From Pseudoneurospora amorphoporcata (Eukaryota > Ascomycota > Sordariomycetes > Sordariales > Sordariaceae), in contig MU859295.1 of the NCBI GenBank assembly GCA_033297205.1, positions 9,337 through 48,013 on the forward strand: a stretch of DNA of 38,677 bases. Reading direction: 5' to 3'. The notes beneath the pieces are model-generated. The model was not told the DNA's origin and ran no database searches. It saw only the letters and a program-made list of their open reading frames with translations. Shown piece after piece: positions 1 through 8,764 of the stretch. Made by a program: the position numbers and the translations under genes. Positions within the stretch are counted from its first letter, which is position 1; each line of letters opens with the position of its first letter.

Positions 1-2
1 AC

Positions 3-302
3 ATGCTCGTCAGCGTGTCTGGGTGGTCGGCCCCAAGCTTCGCCTTGCGAGTCTCCATCACCTGCACAAACAGCTTCTCGGCCTCCTCCCACCGGCCATG
101 GTTCCTGTACGTCGACGCCAGGTTGGCCATGCTCGTCAGCGTGTCTGGGTGGTCGGCCCCAAGCTTCGCCTTGCGAGTCTCCATCACCTGCACAAACAGC
201 TTCTCGGCCTCCTCCCACCGGCCCTGGTTCCTGTACGTCGACGCCAGGTTGGCCATGCTCGTCAGCGTGTCTGGATGGTCGGCCCCGAGCTTCGCCGCCA
301 TA
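3..302 (-). repeat. Near-identical 126-bp tandem repeats encoding TPR units
   Basis: Units start at 3, 129 and 255 (plus coordinates), each 126 bp or 42 codons. The first two units differ at about one base (A versus C near 101 and 227). The third unit is partial and joins the ankyrin-coding sequence near 297. Such high DNA identity implies recent unit expansion or gene conversion, as described for fungal NLR repeat domains. Confidence 0.9.
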
Positions 303-616
303 TATAGCGGTGTCTGCCCAGCCCCATCCTTAAGATCTGCGTCAACCTTGCCAGTATCGAGAAGCAGCTTAACAACCGCCTCATGCCCATTCGCTGCCGC
401 CATACATAGCGCTGTCCGTCCATCCCGGTCCTTAGGATCTGCGTCAACCTTGCCAGTATCGAGAAGTAGCTTAATAACCGCCTCATGCCCATTCTCTGCC
501 GCCCGTTCATACATCGCTTCAGCCTTTGGAAACGTGCCAGCAATAGCACCGTGAGGCGGAGGTTGGCGACTTTTTGGACGACCTTCAGGATTTGAGAGTG
601 AGATCACGGACTCATT

Positions 617-785
617 ATATGTTGGAAGTCCGTGCCCAGGTTGCCCAGTGAATTGGCACTGGGCCGCCCATTCACCGGCACTCCCTTCCAGGTATTTAGG
701 CTGCCCTGGTTTCCGTTTCTCCTCTTCCGTTAAACAACAACAACAATCAAGCCCTTTTTCGTTGTCGCCTTTTCCAGCCCACCGA
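617..785. repeat. Promoter/leader-like segment, copy 1 of a diverged pair
   Basis: This segment aligns colinearly with 2707-2875. Shared blocks include GAGTCCGTGCC-like sequence, TAGGCTGCCCTG and a pyrimidine-rich tract (TTTCTCCTCxTCC) followed by an ACAACA-rich stretch. The CT-rich then CA-rich order resembles a fungal core promoter and 5' leader on the plus strand. Here no good plus-strand gene follows, and the copy abuts the ankyrin-TPR fragment. Confidence 0.6.
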
Positions 786-826
786 TAGATATTGACGAAG
801 GTAATATAGCCTTTGCAGGAAAACAT

Positions 827-1401
827 TGATTACATGACCGGGTCTAAGATGTATGATTGAGAACATTTCAAGCTTACAAATGTCAAGGATCTCAGATGCC
901 GAGGACGTGGTCGTACCTTTATATAAAAGAATAATACAACGCCGACACTTCAACAAGCGAGAACCATCATACGGCAAAAAAAAAAAAAAAAGCCAAACCC
1001 CAAAGCAGTGTGAGTGCGTTGCGGCAAAACAACCAAGATGACTACATGCAGTAACGATAGCAAGCTGGTGAGAAGAACTATAGATAGCCCATACTACCCA
1101 GATCCCGAGTAAAAGACAATTGCCTATCTACAAGCATAGAGGGATCTAGATGTCCTTCAATCCTTAAGGCGTAAAGCAAACATCACCACATTCAACCTCA
1201 TACTGTCGTGGTACCAGCAAGGTGCAAGGAGCTCCGACATAGACTGGATCGGATCCTACTCCAAACTCCTAGGCGACATGCACAAATGATACCGGATTGG
1301 TGTATGTGTAAATATTCGTCATCATAGCAATTCTATACCACGACTGTCATACCCTCCACGGATTTACTTAGATTAGATAAGGTCTCGCATATGTCACGGG
1401 A
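827..1401. other. No gene recognised
   Basis: Only short ORFs and a 15-base A run near 976-990 are present. I see no domain, tRNA or repeat boundary until the LTR-like element that starts at 1402. Confidence 0.6.
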
Positions 1402-1848
1402 TGTGACAAGGGCAGAGTATGGGCATGGAACAGTGGTTCAATTCAGCTGATAATTAACTTTGGTCTTGAAGGCCTTGTTGATCCTTTCAACCTCCAGGAG
1501 AAGGTTGGGCTTCAAGACCTTCTTATGCCAAGTACGTACTTGAGGTACGTATCAAGCCTTGTCGCCTGAGGCTTCAAGGCATCTATCATACATGTGGAAC
1601 TTCCTGAATGCCTTCATTCATTCTCCATCTTCCTTTTGGCGCCGTCCTTCATCCGGGCGCCTTGCTTCTTGCTTGGTTGGCTGTGGTTGCTTCTGGGATG
1701 ACCGTGGCCGAGGGCCCGGCCGTGGGTCCGGCCGAGGTGGGTGTTGTGGCCGGAGGCCACTGAGCATCTTGAGGCTAATGCTAGGCGTTGAGGCTCTGTT
1801 GAGTCTTGCGATCCTAACCCCTGGACTGTGGGCAATGTCCGTGTGACA
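1402..1848. mobile_element. LTR-like repeat, copy 1 (447 bp, no target duplication)
   Basis: It starts TGTGACAAGGGCAG and ends GTCCGTGTGACA, matching the copy at 4699-5183 along almost its whole length. The internal GC-rich 12-bp minisatellite has only about three units here, against about six in the other copy. Flanking pentamers are cggga and gacac, so there is no target duplication. The left flank has probably been deleted or recombined. Its right edge lies two codons from a CFEM coding fragment. Confidence 0.85.
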
Positions 1849-2115
1849 GACACCGACTACAAATGCTGGTGCGCGGCAGAGAACGAGTTGGCCATTGTGC
1901 AGGCCGGGACGGCGTGCGTGTTGGCGAATTGTGGGTGTGAGGTTACTGCTAGTACGTATTACCTTCCTCGTTTTGTTTTCACCTTGTTTTTCTGTGTCAG
2001 TAGGAGAGAAGAGAATAAGGAAAAGAGGTAAATGCTAACGGAGATGGTTGCGGGTGAAATAGGTGAAGTCCTCCCTTCTGTTGAGAAAGTCTGTGAGAAG
2101 GTTAATGCTTCCTAA
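1849..2115 (+). pseudogene. CFEM-domain protein, 3' fragment with one intron
   Basis: CFEM proteins are small secreted or GPI-anchored eight-cysteine fungal proteins, some of which bind haem or act as effectors. From 1849 the frame reads DTDYKCWCAAENELAIVQAG and continues with a CVLANCGC cluster, the second half of a CFEM domain. A good intron follows at 1952-2062 (111 bp, GTACGT donor, TGCTAAC branch at 2033-2039, ATAG acceptor). The second exon restores the frame as SEVLPSVEKVCEKVNAS and ends at TAA 2113-2115, typical of the domain end. The signal peptide and first cysteines are missing. The LTR-like element ends at the exon's edge, and upstream sequence contains no matching half. The fragment is therefore a relic created by insertion plus deletion. 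Confidence 0.75.
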
Positions 2116-2706
2116 ATTGGGGTGCTTACATCTTTATCTACCTGCGAGTATACCTACCAAGCCTGGTAGCTACGCTGGTGTCTTTGGATAAGGCGATGAA
2201 GAGCTATCAAGACTTCTGGATGTTCGAACCGCTGGAGAAAATGGGCTATCTGCTGCGGACGAGCTGCCGGAGGAAGCGACGTCGATTTGGACGGACATGA
2301 CGCCAGCTTGGACAACATCGAACTTGGTGGAGGCGGTTGTTAAGTTGGAAATCACGTACAAGTAACGAATGTAATGGTATTATGCGGCCTTTGTAATCAG
2401 GAATTGACCAGACGCCAGTTGTTGTCTCGTGATCCGTATGCACCGGAAAGTTTTCCTCGAACTCCCTTTTCTCTTTTGTTCCACGATCTTGAGGGTTGGC
2501 TCACGGAAACCGGAGAGAACCTTGATGGCTGTCCCCAGTGATAAGCGCCGATAAGATAAGGTTCCATGACGCCTGTGCTAGAGGTACCTTACCTGTACTG
2601 CTTGATAGGCCCGTGGCTGTCCAGCTGGCAGCTGCCGTATTAACGCGTTTTTGCAAACGCCCATTGCAAACGCGGGACCTTTGTGTGAATGGCTGGCCAA
2701 TTCAAC
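2116..2706. other. No clear gene; possible coding remnant near 2190-2364
   Basis: One plus-strand frame ending at TAA 2362-2364 reads SIWTDMTPAWTTSNLVEAVV and resembles a terminal exon in composition. It has no start, no splice partner and no recognised family. The rest shows nothing I can name. Confidence 0.3.
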
Positions 2707-2875
2707 GACGAGACTTCTGTTGGGAGTCCGTGCCTTGGACGCCCATTCACTAGGCTTTCCATTCACTGGCACCCTCTTCCTAGGTACTAGTTAGGCTGCC
2801 CTGTTTTCCCTTTCTCCTCCTCCTTTACACAACAGCAAAATCACAGCCCTTTTTCTGTCATTGCCTTTCCACCTC
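2707..2875 (+). promoter_or_regulatory. Promoter/leader-like segment, copy 2 of a diverged pair
   Basis: This is the homologue of 617-785. It is pyrimidine-rich (TTTCCCTTTCTCCTCCTCC) then ACAACA-rich, and lies upstream of the cysteine-rich gene at 3325. It probably supplies that gene's promoter or 5' leader, so copy 1 may be a displaced duplicate of the same promoter. Sequence from 2876 to 3324 is CT-rich leader-like DNA with no recognised gene. Confidence 0.45.
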
Positions 2876-3324
2876 CATCAACTTCCCCTCACTTAATGGG
2901 TGACGAACGAGGTACAAACCGGCCGCTCTAACGTTCTCGAGAAAACAAAGCCCTCTTTTCTCCCTTCCACTCACCACAATCCTCTGCGCCATCTGCACCA
3001 GAGAAATATCTCGGGCTAACCTCATCTACCTTCTACTAATTCATCATTTAGGTCCTGTTGGTACCTATTTGCAACACAATTCGAATTTTGCCAGCCGTCC
3101 TTCAATTTGGTGAGTACAGGCTTGGCCCCTTTCTCATCTCGTGTAACGAGGCACTTCAACCCACTACCGCTCCTACTGTATGGCGACACGTCCTCACTTC
3201 TGACCATTCCTCAAGTTGACTGTAGCGCAAGCATCAAGCACGAGCAGAATGCTGATCCCGAGCTCTGGACCTCGCACTTTCCGACCACTCGCCTCTTCCC
3301 AGTACTATCCGAGAGCACATCAAG

Positions 3325-3774
3325 ATGTTGACATCAGCGGTCTTCCTCCGAGCAGCTTCTTTCGGCATTCCGACGGCTCAACCGCTCAAAACAGGCCTCG
3401 GAAGGAGCTTCACAGCCATTGCGCTATGCGGTTCTCTTTTCCAAAGCAACGCAACATTATCGGCTGCTTTTGCCCATAGAGGCCGGCAAGACGGATCACA
3501 TACTCCGACAATCTCACCCAGTCCCAAAATCTCCGCCAGACTATTTCACGCCAGCGCAGTATGCCGCCCCAATTGCGATTGGGGCCGCCCCTGCAATTGC
3601 TCTGAATGCAGGGAAGCGGCAAGAGAGCCCATTTGCGAGATCTGCAAGGTCAACTCCACAGCATACCAGTCTGAGTCACTGGGCCGGGACCGCAAGGGCG
3701 TATTGGGCTACCACTTTACTTCGTTTTGCGGGGAATGTTGGGCAAAGAGGGAACAAAAGATCCGAGAAGACTAA
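3325..3774 (+). CDS. Cysteine-rich hypothetical protein, 149 aa, possibly decayed at its C-terminus
   Basis: The frame encodes a Ser/Ala/Thr-rich N-terminal half that could be a mitochondrial presequence, ending near LFHASAV. A compact cysteine cluster follows: CRPNCDWGRPCNCSEC, then CEIC, then FCGECW. Paired Cys-x2-Cys motifs suggest zinc binding; the function is unknown. The stop lies at 3772-3774. Immediately beyond, another frame continues charged, coil-like sequence (KAARRERENKMLEQNK), meets TAA at 3821-3823, and then reads on in frame as LPPGEQVPTAHPVKKSRQEQ to a stop near 3933. This suggests that a longer C-terminal tail was lost by one frameshift and one nonsense change. Alternatively, the short form may be real. 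Confidence 0.5.
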   Translation: MLTSAVFLRAASFGIPTAQPLKTGLGRSFTAIALCGSLFQSNATLSAAFAHRGRQDGSHTPTISPSPKISARLFHASAVCRPNCDWGRPCNCSECREAAREPICEICKVNSTAYQSESLGRDRKGVLGYHFTSFCGECWAKREQKIRED

Positions 3775-4025
3775 GGCCGCCCGCCGGGAGAGGGAGAACA
3801 AGATGCTGGAACAGAACAAGTAACTTCCACCTGGAGAGCAAGTTCCGACCGCCCATCCCGTTAAAAAGTCTCGACAAGAGCAAGACCGAGAATTCAGAGC
3901 CTGGCTCAAAGCAGTAGGGTTGAAGAGCGGATAAAGGTATCTTTAGGGACGAGTTGATGCAATGGATTTCGAATTATGGTGGAGTCAGCGTACCACAGCT
4001 AGAATGGATGTCTGAGTAGTATCAC

Positions 4026-4145
4026 TGTGACAAGGGCAGTGATCTGGGCTTGGAAGAAAGGTTCAATTTAGCTAATAATCTTTTTTGGTCTCGAAGGCTT
4101 TGTTGATCCTTTCAACCTTCATGAGAAGGTCGGCCTTAAGGATAA
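4026..4145. mobile_element. LTR-like repeat, truncated 5' fragment
   Basis: It begins TGTGACAAGGGCAGTG and matches the first ~115 bp of the other copies (CTGGGCTTGG, TCAATTTAGCTAATAA, CTTTGTTGATCC, AGAAGGT). Similarity stops near 4145 with no right terminus. Confidence 0.75.
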
Positions 4146-4693
4146 TTAAGGGCAATCGAGGCCTTAGTACTATAGTACCAACCTTGGCCATGACTAGGCA
4201 GTCACGGGCTAATCCCATGGTATCTAATCCGCACAGGCACCCGCGAAAGAAGGATGAAGGGATGGAATAGTCTTGCCTTCTCGTAATAGAACGTTATTTT
4301 AATATTAGTAGAAGATGCTAGAATTTTGTAAGATTCTTATAAATTTGCCTATCCTCCCATACTGTCCTGGTGGTACGATAGAAAAATAAAATAGAGGGAA
4401 AGTAATTGGGAGAAACTTAGAATACATTATATGTCTCGCAAGAAACTGATAAATGAAACCTGTCCCGTGGCGCTGCCAATGAATATTATCCGCTCTTGGA
4501 AGACGGAGCAAAAGGCTCGGCGTTCTGGTGGCAGCCAGAGTATATTCTGTGTGACAAGTTGTCACCGGGTTAGCCTGTGACATTGTCGCACTGCACGTCC
4601 GTGCATACGGACTGGGCTTGTCTGGGCTCTTGCCCATATAGCCAGTCCTCCACGCACATCCTCCTTTCTCTCCTTCGCACAACACATATCTTA
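4146..4693. other. AT-richer stretch without a recognised gene
   Basis: No supported coding sequence. TGTGACAAGTTGTCACC near 4552, followed by a promoter-like region, looks like the start of a different LTR interrupted by the element at 4699. I could not find a matching right end. Confidence 0.4.
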
Positions 4694-5188
4694 CCATATG
4701 TGACAAGGGCTGTGTGCAGGGCTTGGAACAGTAGTTCAATTCAGCTAATAAACTACTTTGGTCTCGAAAGCCTTGTTGATCTTCTCAACCTCCAGGAGAA
4801 GGTTGGGCTTCAAGACCTTCTTATGCCAAAGGGAATCGGTACGTACTTGAGGTACGCATCAAGCCTTGTCGCCTGAGGCTTCAAGACATCTATCTAGCAG
4901 TCTGCATACGTGTGGATCTTCCTGAATGCCTTCATCCATTCTCCATCTTCCTTTTGGCGCTGGCCTTCATCCGGGCGCCCTGCTTCTTGCTTGGTTGGCT
5001 GTGGTTGCTTCTGGGATGACCGTGGCCGAGGGTCTGGCCGTGGGTCCGGCCGAGGGTCTGGCCGCGGGTCCGGTCGAGGGTCCGGCCGAGGTGGGTGTTG
5101 TGGCCGGAGGCTACTGAGCATCTTGAGGCTCTGTTGAGTCTTGCGATCCTAACCCCTGGACTGTGGGCAATGTCCGTGTGACACCATA
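4694..5188. mobile_element. Intact solo LTR-like element with 5-bp target duplication CCATA
   Basis: The element proper is 4699-5183 (485 bp), starting TGTGACAAGGGC and ending GTCCGTGTGACA. It is flanked by CCATA at 4694-4698 and 5184-5188. TG..CA ends plus a 5-bp duplication indicate a solo LTR of a Ty1/copia- or Ty3-type retrotransposon. No gag, pol or primer-binding site lies alongside. A 12-bp GC-rich minisatellite (about six GGCCGAGGGTCC-type units) occupies about 5025-5098. Confidence 0.85.
5025..5098. repeat. 12-bp GC-rich minisatellite inside the LTR-like element
   Basis: Units alternate GGCCGAGGGTCT, GGCCGTGGGTCC, GGCCGCGGGTCC and GGTCGAGGGTCC. The homologous tract at about 1705-1740 has roughly three units, which accounts for most of the length difference between the two copies. 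Confidence 0.85.
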
Positions 5189-5499
5189 CCTCCAACGGTG
5201 CCCTCTCGCCCCGTGATACCAGTCCTGGCTAAGCTTGGTACAATGGTAAAGGCCTCAATTCTCTCGACCGGATAAGTAGTCTCTTCCTTGGTGGTGTTAG
5301 GGTGAGCCAACACGCTTGTAGTAGCGTTGCCACAGCTACATGGTCTTCTCTAGTCTAGATGCGGGGAATTACGGTTTAACATGCAGCTTTGTACCACCGA
5401 TATGGGTGTTGAAGGTAACGCCAGTCTCTTCTCTCTCGATAGAACACACACTAAATCAACCTCATGTAATCGCTTGATTTCGTTGTTTTTGACCTCACA
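5189..5499. other. Unassigned sequence between solo LTR and retrotransposon
   Basis: The minus strand carries short open stretches (for example TFNTHIGGTKLHV and CGNATTSVLAHPN) that could be gene or LTR remnants. No family is recognised. Confidence 0.3.
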
Positions 5500-5614
5500 G
5501 GGCCTTTGGCAGGACGACAGCCTTCATAGCCTTTACCATGGATCCTGGAAGAGCGCCGTGGTAGACTCTGTTGAGACCGCGTATGTGGCGGATCACCTGC
5601 TTGGCGGGGGCGAG

Positions 5615-8040
5615 CCCTGTGCTCAATGTGATGCTTCCAGTTCAGCTTGCTGTGGAGCCAAATCCCCAGCCAACGCATTGCCGACTGTGTAGCCACCACG
5701 ACTCCTCCGTGCGTAATGGTTGGGAAAGGCGCAGTTAGTCTTTTCCTGGAGAAAAACTGAATTTCGGTCTTGTCCGGGGAGAAGTCGACAGCGTTGTCTA
5801 CTCCCCATTGGACCATAGCGTCCAACTCTCGTTGTGCCTTCTCTGCAACCTCCTCGTTCGAAGAGCCAGTGATAAGGACTGTACAATCGTCTGCATATCC
5901 AAAGTGTTGCGCTTCGCTCTCCCCAAGGCGATGGACTGGCTCTGTGTAGAGTAGGTAGATGATGGGCGAGGCTGGTGAGCCCTGGGGGAGCCCGCATCTA
6001 AGACGGCGCATAGGAGTAGTCACCCCCGAGTATCGAACGCAGGCCATGCGGTCTGTTATAAAAGACTCAAGTCAGCGGACTACGCAGTCTGGCCACCCTT
6101 GCTCCCGCATACGTAAAACCAGCCTATTTACAAGGACGGCATCAAAGGCATCTTTGACGTCTATAGCTACTAGTGCAGCAACAAGTCCCTTGTCGGGTGT
6201 AGCTTTGGTATCGTGGAATAGGGCTCCCACAGTGTCCACGGCCGAACGCTATGGAAGGGCACCAGCCTGCTGGGGGTTTAAGACCCCGTTAGAAATAGCC
6301 GTCCAAGCGATCCGCCTACCAATAAGACGTTCAATGCCTTTTCCAAGGCAGGACAGGAGCGAGATGGGCCGCCATCCCTTGGCCGTCGTCTGGTCTTTCC
6401 CAGGTTTCGGTATCATAACTACTTCCGCCTATCGGAAGACTTGGGGGTGATAGCCGGTGGCAACGCAGCCCTGATAGAGCCGCAGGACAGAGTCTTTAAT
6501 GGATTCCTAGGATGCTTTCAACATCCGGACCGTAATGCCGTCCTTGCCGGGGGACGTATTGCCAGAACCGCAAAGTGTTTTGTAGACTTCATCCGCGTGT
6601 ACTACGGACGACCAGGGTAGGCGACGGCGTGGTACTGTGGGTACCCAGCCAGTTTCGAGGTCTTCCTCTTCGCTGTTCCTTTCTAGAAGGGCCGTGCGGA
6701 GTGCCTCCGCCTTGGCTTCCGGTTCAGTCACGGTCTGCCCATTGATGACTAGTGGGGGGGCCTCCATTCGGTCGCAGGGCTTGTGCCACGCCACGATCCG
6801 AAAGATGTCCTTGTCGTTTTACGCCTTTGTAATAAGGTCGTCGAAAAACAGCTGCTTTGCTTCTCTGACTACCCTCTTAAACTCCTGCCGAAGAGCTTCT
6901 ATCCATTGGGGGATGGGATTCGGGTTGTTGTGCCGATAGTTGCGGAACATTCTAGAGGCCTGCGCACACGTCTTATTCCACCACTTTGCGTTCTTCTCAG
7001 GTCTCGAGGGCCTGCAAGAGATTTGGAGGGCCTCTTTAAGGACGTTACAGAGGGCCTCGGCAAGCTCGTCGAGTCTTTCCGGGGAGTCCTCGCCTGTTCT
7101 TGTGCCCAGCCGGCTCACGGTCAGCCGTGCCTGCCGGGCTGGGCCCACTTCTTCCCAGCACCACCACGCTTAGCTAGCTTTTTCCCCGCGATCGTTCGTA
7201 GCTCTGTTTCCTTCTTCAAGACAACATCTTCTCTCTCTCGCCTTCTTTGTCCCTCTGGTCCAAGACCTGTAGGGAGGAGCGGGACCAAACCTATGAGAAA
7301 CGAGACGTTTTCAGCATATAATCTAATAGCCTCTGGGTCCTCACAAAATACCAGTCGACGGCGGGGAGGCTCTACTGGTTGGATAGGAATGTCCGTAATG
7401 GAAACTTGGTGGTCAGAGCCGCAGTCCGCCTCTGGGGCAATTCTTGTCGAGCAGAGCGGTATATTCGAAAAGGTAAGATCGATAGTATTACCGCAATTGT
7501 GGGTAGGAACGCCAGGAGCTGTCAGCAGATCCAGCCTATGTTCTGTAACGTAGTCAACAATTCGCGTGGCACCTTCCGATGTTTCCGCGCCAGGTTGCCA
7601 GGAGTGGTGTTTGGCATTGAAATCGCTAGCGAGGAGTGTCCTTGCCGTTGGTTGCCAATTCTGCAGTAGCTCGAGGGCCGAAAGATCGTTTGACCGGCGG
7701 TAAATATTAACGAAAGTGACACCCTGCGTCTCTACCCATAGTAGATCTTTAATATGGCCGAGTATGAATCCTCCTGCTGCCATTTCCTTACGAACGTACG
7801 TAGCGACGCGTGGGTAGGTAGCAATTTCTTTTGTCCATGTGCGGATAGGGGTGTAAAGAGCGTAAAGGGGGTGCCCGGGAATTCCAAAGCGGCCCTCGTA
7901 AAGCCACGCGCGTGGCTCTTAAATTATAATCACGTCCGCTCCAGCCTCACTAGCAGCTTGGAGGGCAATCTCATGCGTGTCGCGTGCTCGTGCTACATTA
8001 GCCTGAAAGATACGTAGTCTGGAATTATTCAGGCTATCAC
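5615..8040 (-). pseudogene. Retrotransposon ORF2: endonuclease and reverse transcriptase, inactivated
   Basis: ORF2 would nick target DNA and reverse-transcribe the element RNA. The endonuclease part reads LRIFQANVARARDTHEIALQ, later DFNAKHHSW and SDHQVSITD. The reverse transcriptase has IPKPGKDQTTAKGWRPIS, AIDVKDAFD, GLPQGSPAS and GYADDC. All parts share one frame if the 173 bp added at 7093-7265 are discounted. Stops interrupt at 7919-7921, 6819-6821, 6507-6509, 6429-6431, 6249-6251 and 6072-6074. Several are readable as C-to-T or G-to-A changes (IIQEP to II*EP, FRQAE to FR*AE, VRWLES to VR*LES), as expected of repeat-induced point mutation. A frameshift in a C run near 5614 ends the frame, with homology continuing in another frame to about 5503. 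Confidence 0.85.
7093..7270 (-). mobile_element. 168-bp mobile element, copy 1, inside LINE ORF2
   Basis: The element proper is 7098-7265, flanked by CCTGT at 7093-7097 and 7266-7270. On the minus strand it begins TCTTGGACCAGAGGG and ends GGCTGGGCACAAGA. The two ends form an imperfect inverted pair (TCTTGxGxCCAGxxGG). Removing element plus one duplication joins LLPTG to EDSPERL in frame, showing that it inserted into a pre-existing ORF2. It differs from the 18.5-kb copy at about one base. Confidence 0.93.
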
Positions 8041-8188
8041 GAGAGGGGGTTAAGTGTCTACTTATAGGCCAGCGGCCCTCTTGGAGGGCGTTTTGTGGCG
8101 GCTAGAGCGACGGACTACGTCGTCGGAGGACGTCTGTTCGCTCACCTGGACCACTATCATATCCTCATCAGCTGGAGACTGGCTCCGG

Positions 8189-8764
8189 TTAGAGCTGTCG
8201 GAGTTCTCGGGCCCGGAGGGGGCGGAACTGTGGCTGGGCAGCTCGTCGGAAGAGGTAGTGGTATTTTCCTGCCTGTCGGGGGGCGACGCGGTCGTATTTC
8301 CTAGAGAATAAAATACCGCCTTTGCGGCGAATCTTCGCCCGTTGTTGGGGGGTCGGGCGGGTGACGGTATCTCCTTGGCGCTTTGGACGCATAAGACACT
8401 CGGCATAGGTGGACTCAAAAGGGCCACGGCAGTTGGCGCATTGACTGTGACAGTCACACTCACCGTGGGCAGTATGTCCACGAGCGAGTTCGGTGTCAAG
8501 GGCGGCGGCGAAGGAGCGGTAGACCTCCGCTTTTGCGAGAGCTTCAGAGATGGAGGTCTCAGCGAAGGACGAGATGGGGCCGGTATCAGCAGGGGGGGTG
8601 GTGGTGGCGTGACGGACTTCCTCGTCCGCAGTCCGGGCTCTCTTGGCCGACTGCGCCGTCGTGGAGGGCGGAGGCAGGACGAAAACGGGGTCCTGCAGGG
8701 GAGTAACCGGTATAATAGCCGGCGGCGGTGGTTTGGGGGCCCCAGAGGGCGAAGGCGTAGACAT
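8189..8764 (-). pseudogene. Retrotransposon ORF1 (gag-like, zinc-knuckle region)
   Basis: From ATG 8764, a Pro/Ser/Thr-rich N-terminus leads into a cysteine-rich segment, CDCHSQCANCRGPFESTYAE, then LMRPKRQG. This is close to the C-terminal nucleic-acid-binding knuckle of ORF1 proteins in fungal LINEs (CxNCxGPFxSxYxECP). ORF1 proteins bind the element RNA. The product is short for the family, which usually has a longer N-terminal part. After KIRRKGG the plausible continuation moves between frames (an acidic tail is open at 8062-8499), suggesting a frameshift. Confidence 0.6.

Larger units (their letters stand above)
1..826 (-). pseudogene. Ankyrin-TPR (NLR-type) repeat protein fragment, cut by window edge
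   Basis: An open minus-strand frame runs from an ATG at 826 off the window edge, about 275 codons. From about 555 down to 300 it encodes two ankyrin-type repeats (core NGHEAVIKLLLDTGKVDAD, then NGHEAVVKLLLDTGKVDAD). It then passes directly into kinesin-light-chain-like TPR units of 42 residues containing HPDTLTSMANLASTYRN and RWEEAEKLFVQV. Such repeats form the C-terminal recognition region of fungal NB-ARC/NACHT (NLR-like) proteins and act in the cytosol; that assignment is by family. A lone TPR-like stub (KAEAMYERA) sits just before the ankyrin repeats, so these appear spliced between TPR pieces. Upstream of about 560 the frame continues into sequence shared with the repeat at 2707-2875. 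The true N-terminus is therefore probably lost and the 826 start is doubtful. No nucleotide-binding domain is visible. Confidence 0.7.

Noticed and set aside
3..554. Plus-strand 183-codon ORF over the TPR repeats
   Set aside because: Antisense shadow. The minus strand encodes recognisable TPR and ankyrin units.
780..826. LINE endonuclease remnant (ITFVNIYR resembling VTFVNIYRR in the LINE)
   Set aside because: Only about eight residues match, with no continuation on either side. Chance cannot be excluded.
4894..5195. RPDP-repeat ORFs in the LTR-like element
   Set aside because: Produced by the 12-bp minisatellite read in several frames. Not evidence of a protein.
4552..5400. A second, larger LTR split by the solo element at 4699-5183
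   Set aside because: The left end looks LTR-like but no matching right end or target duplication was found.
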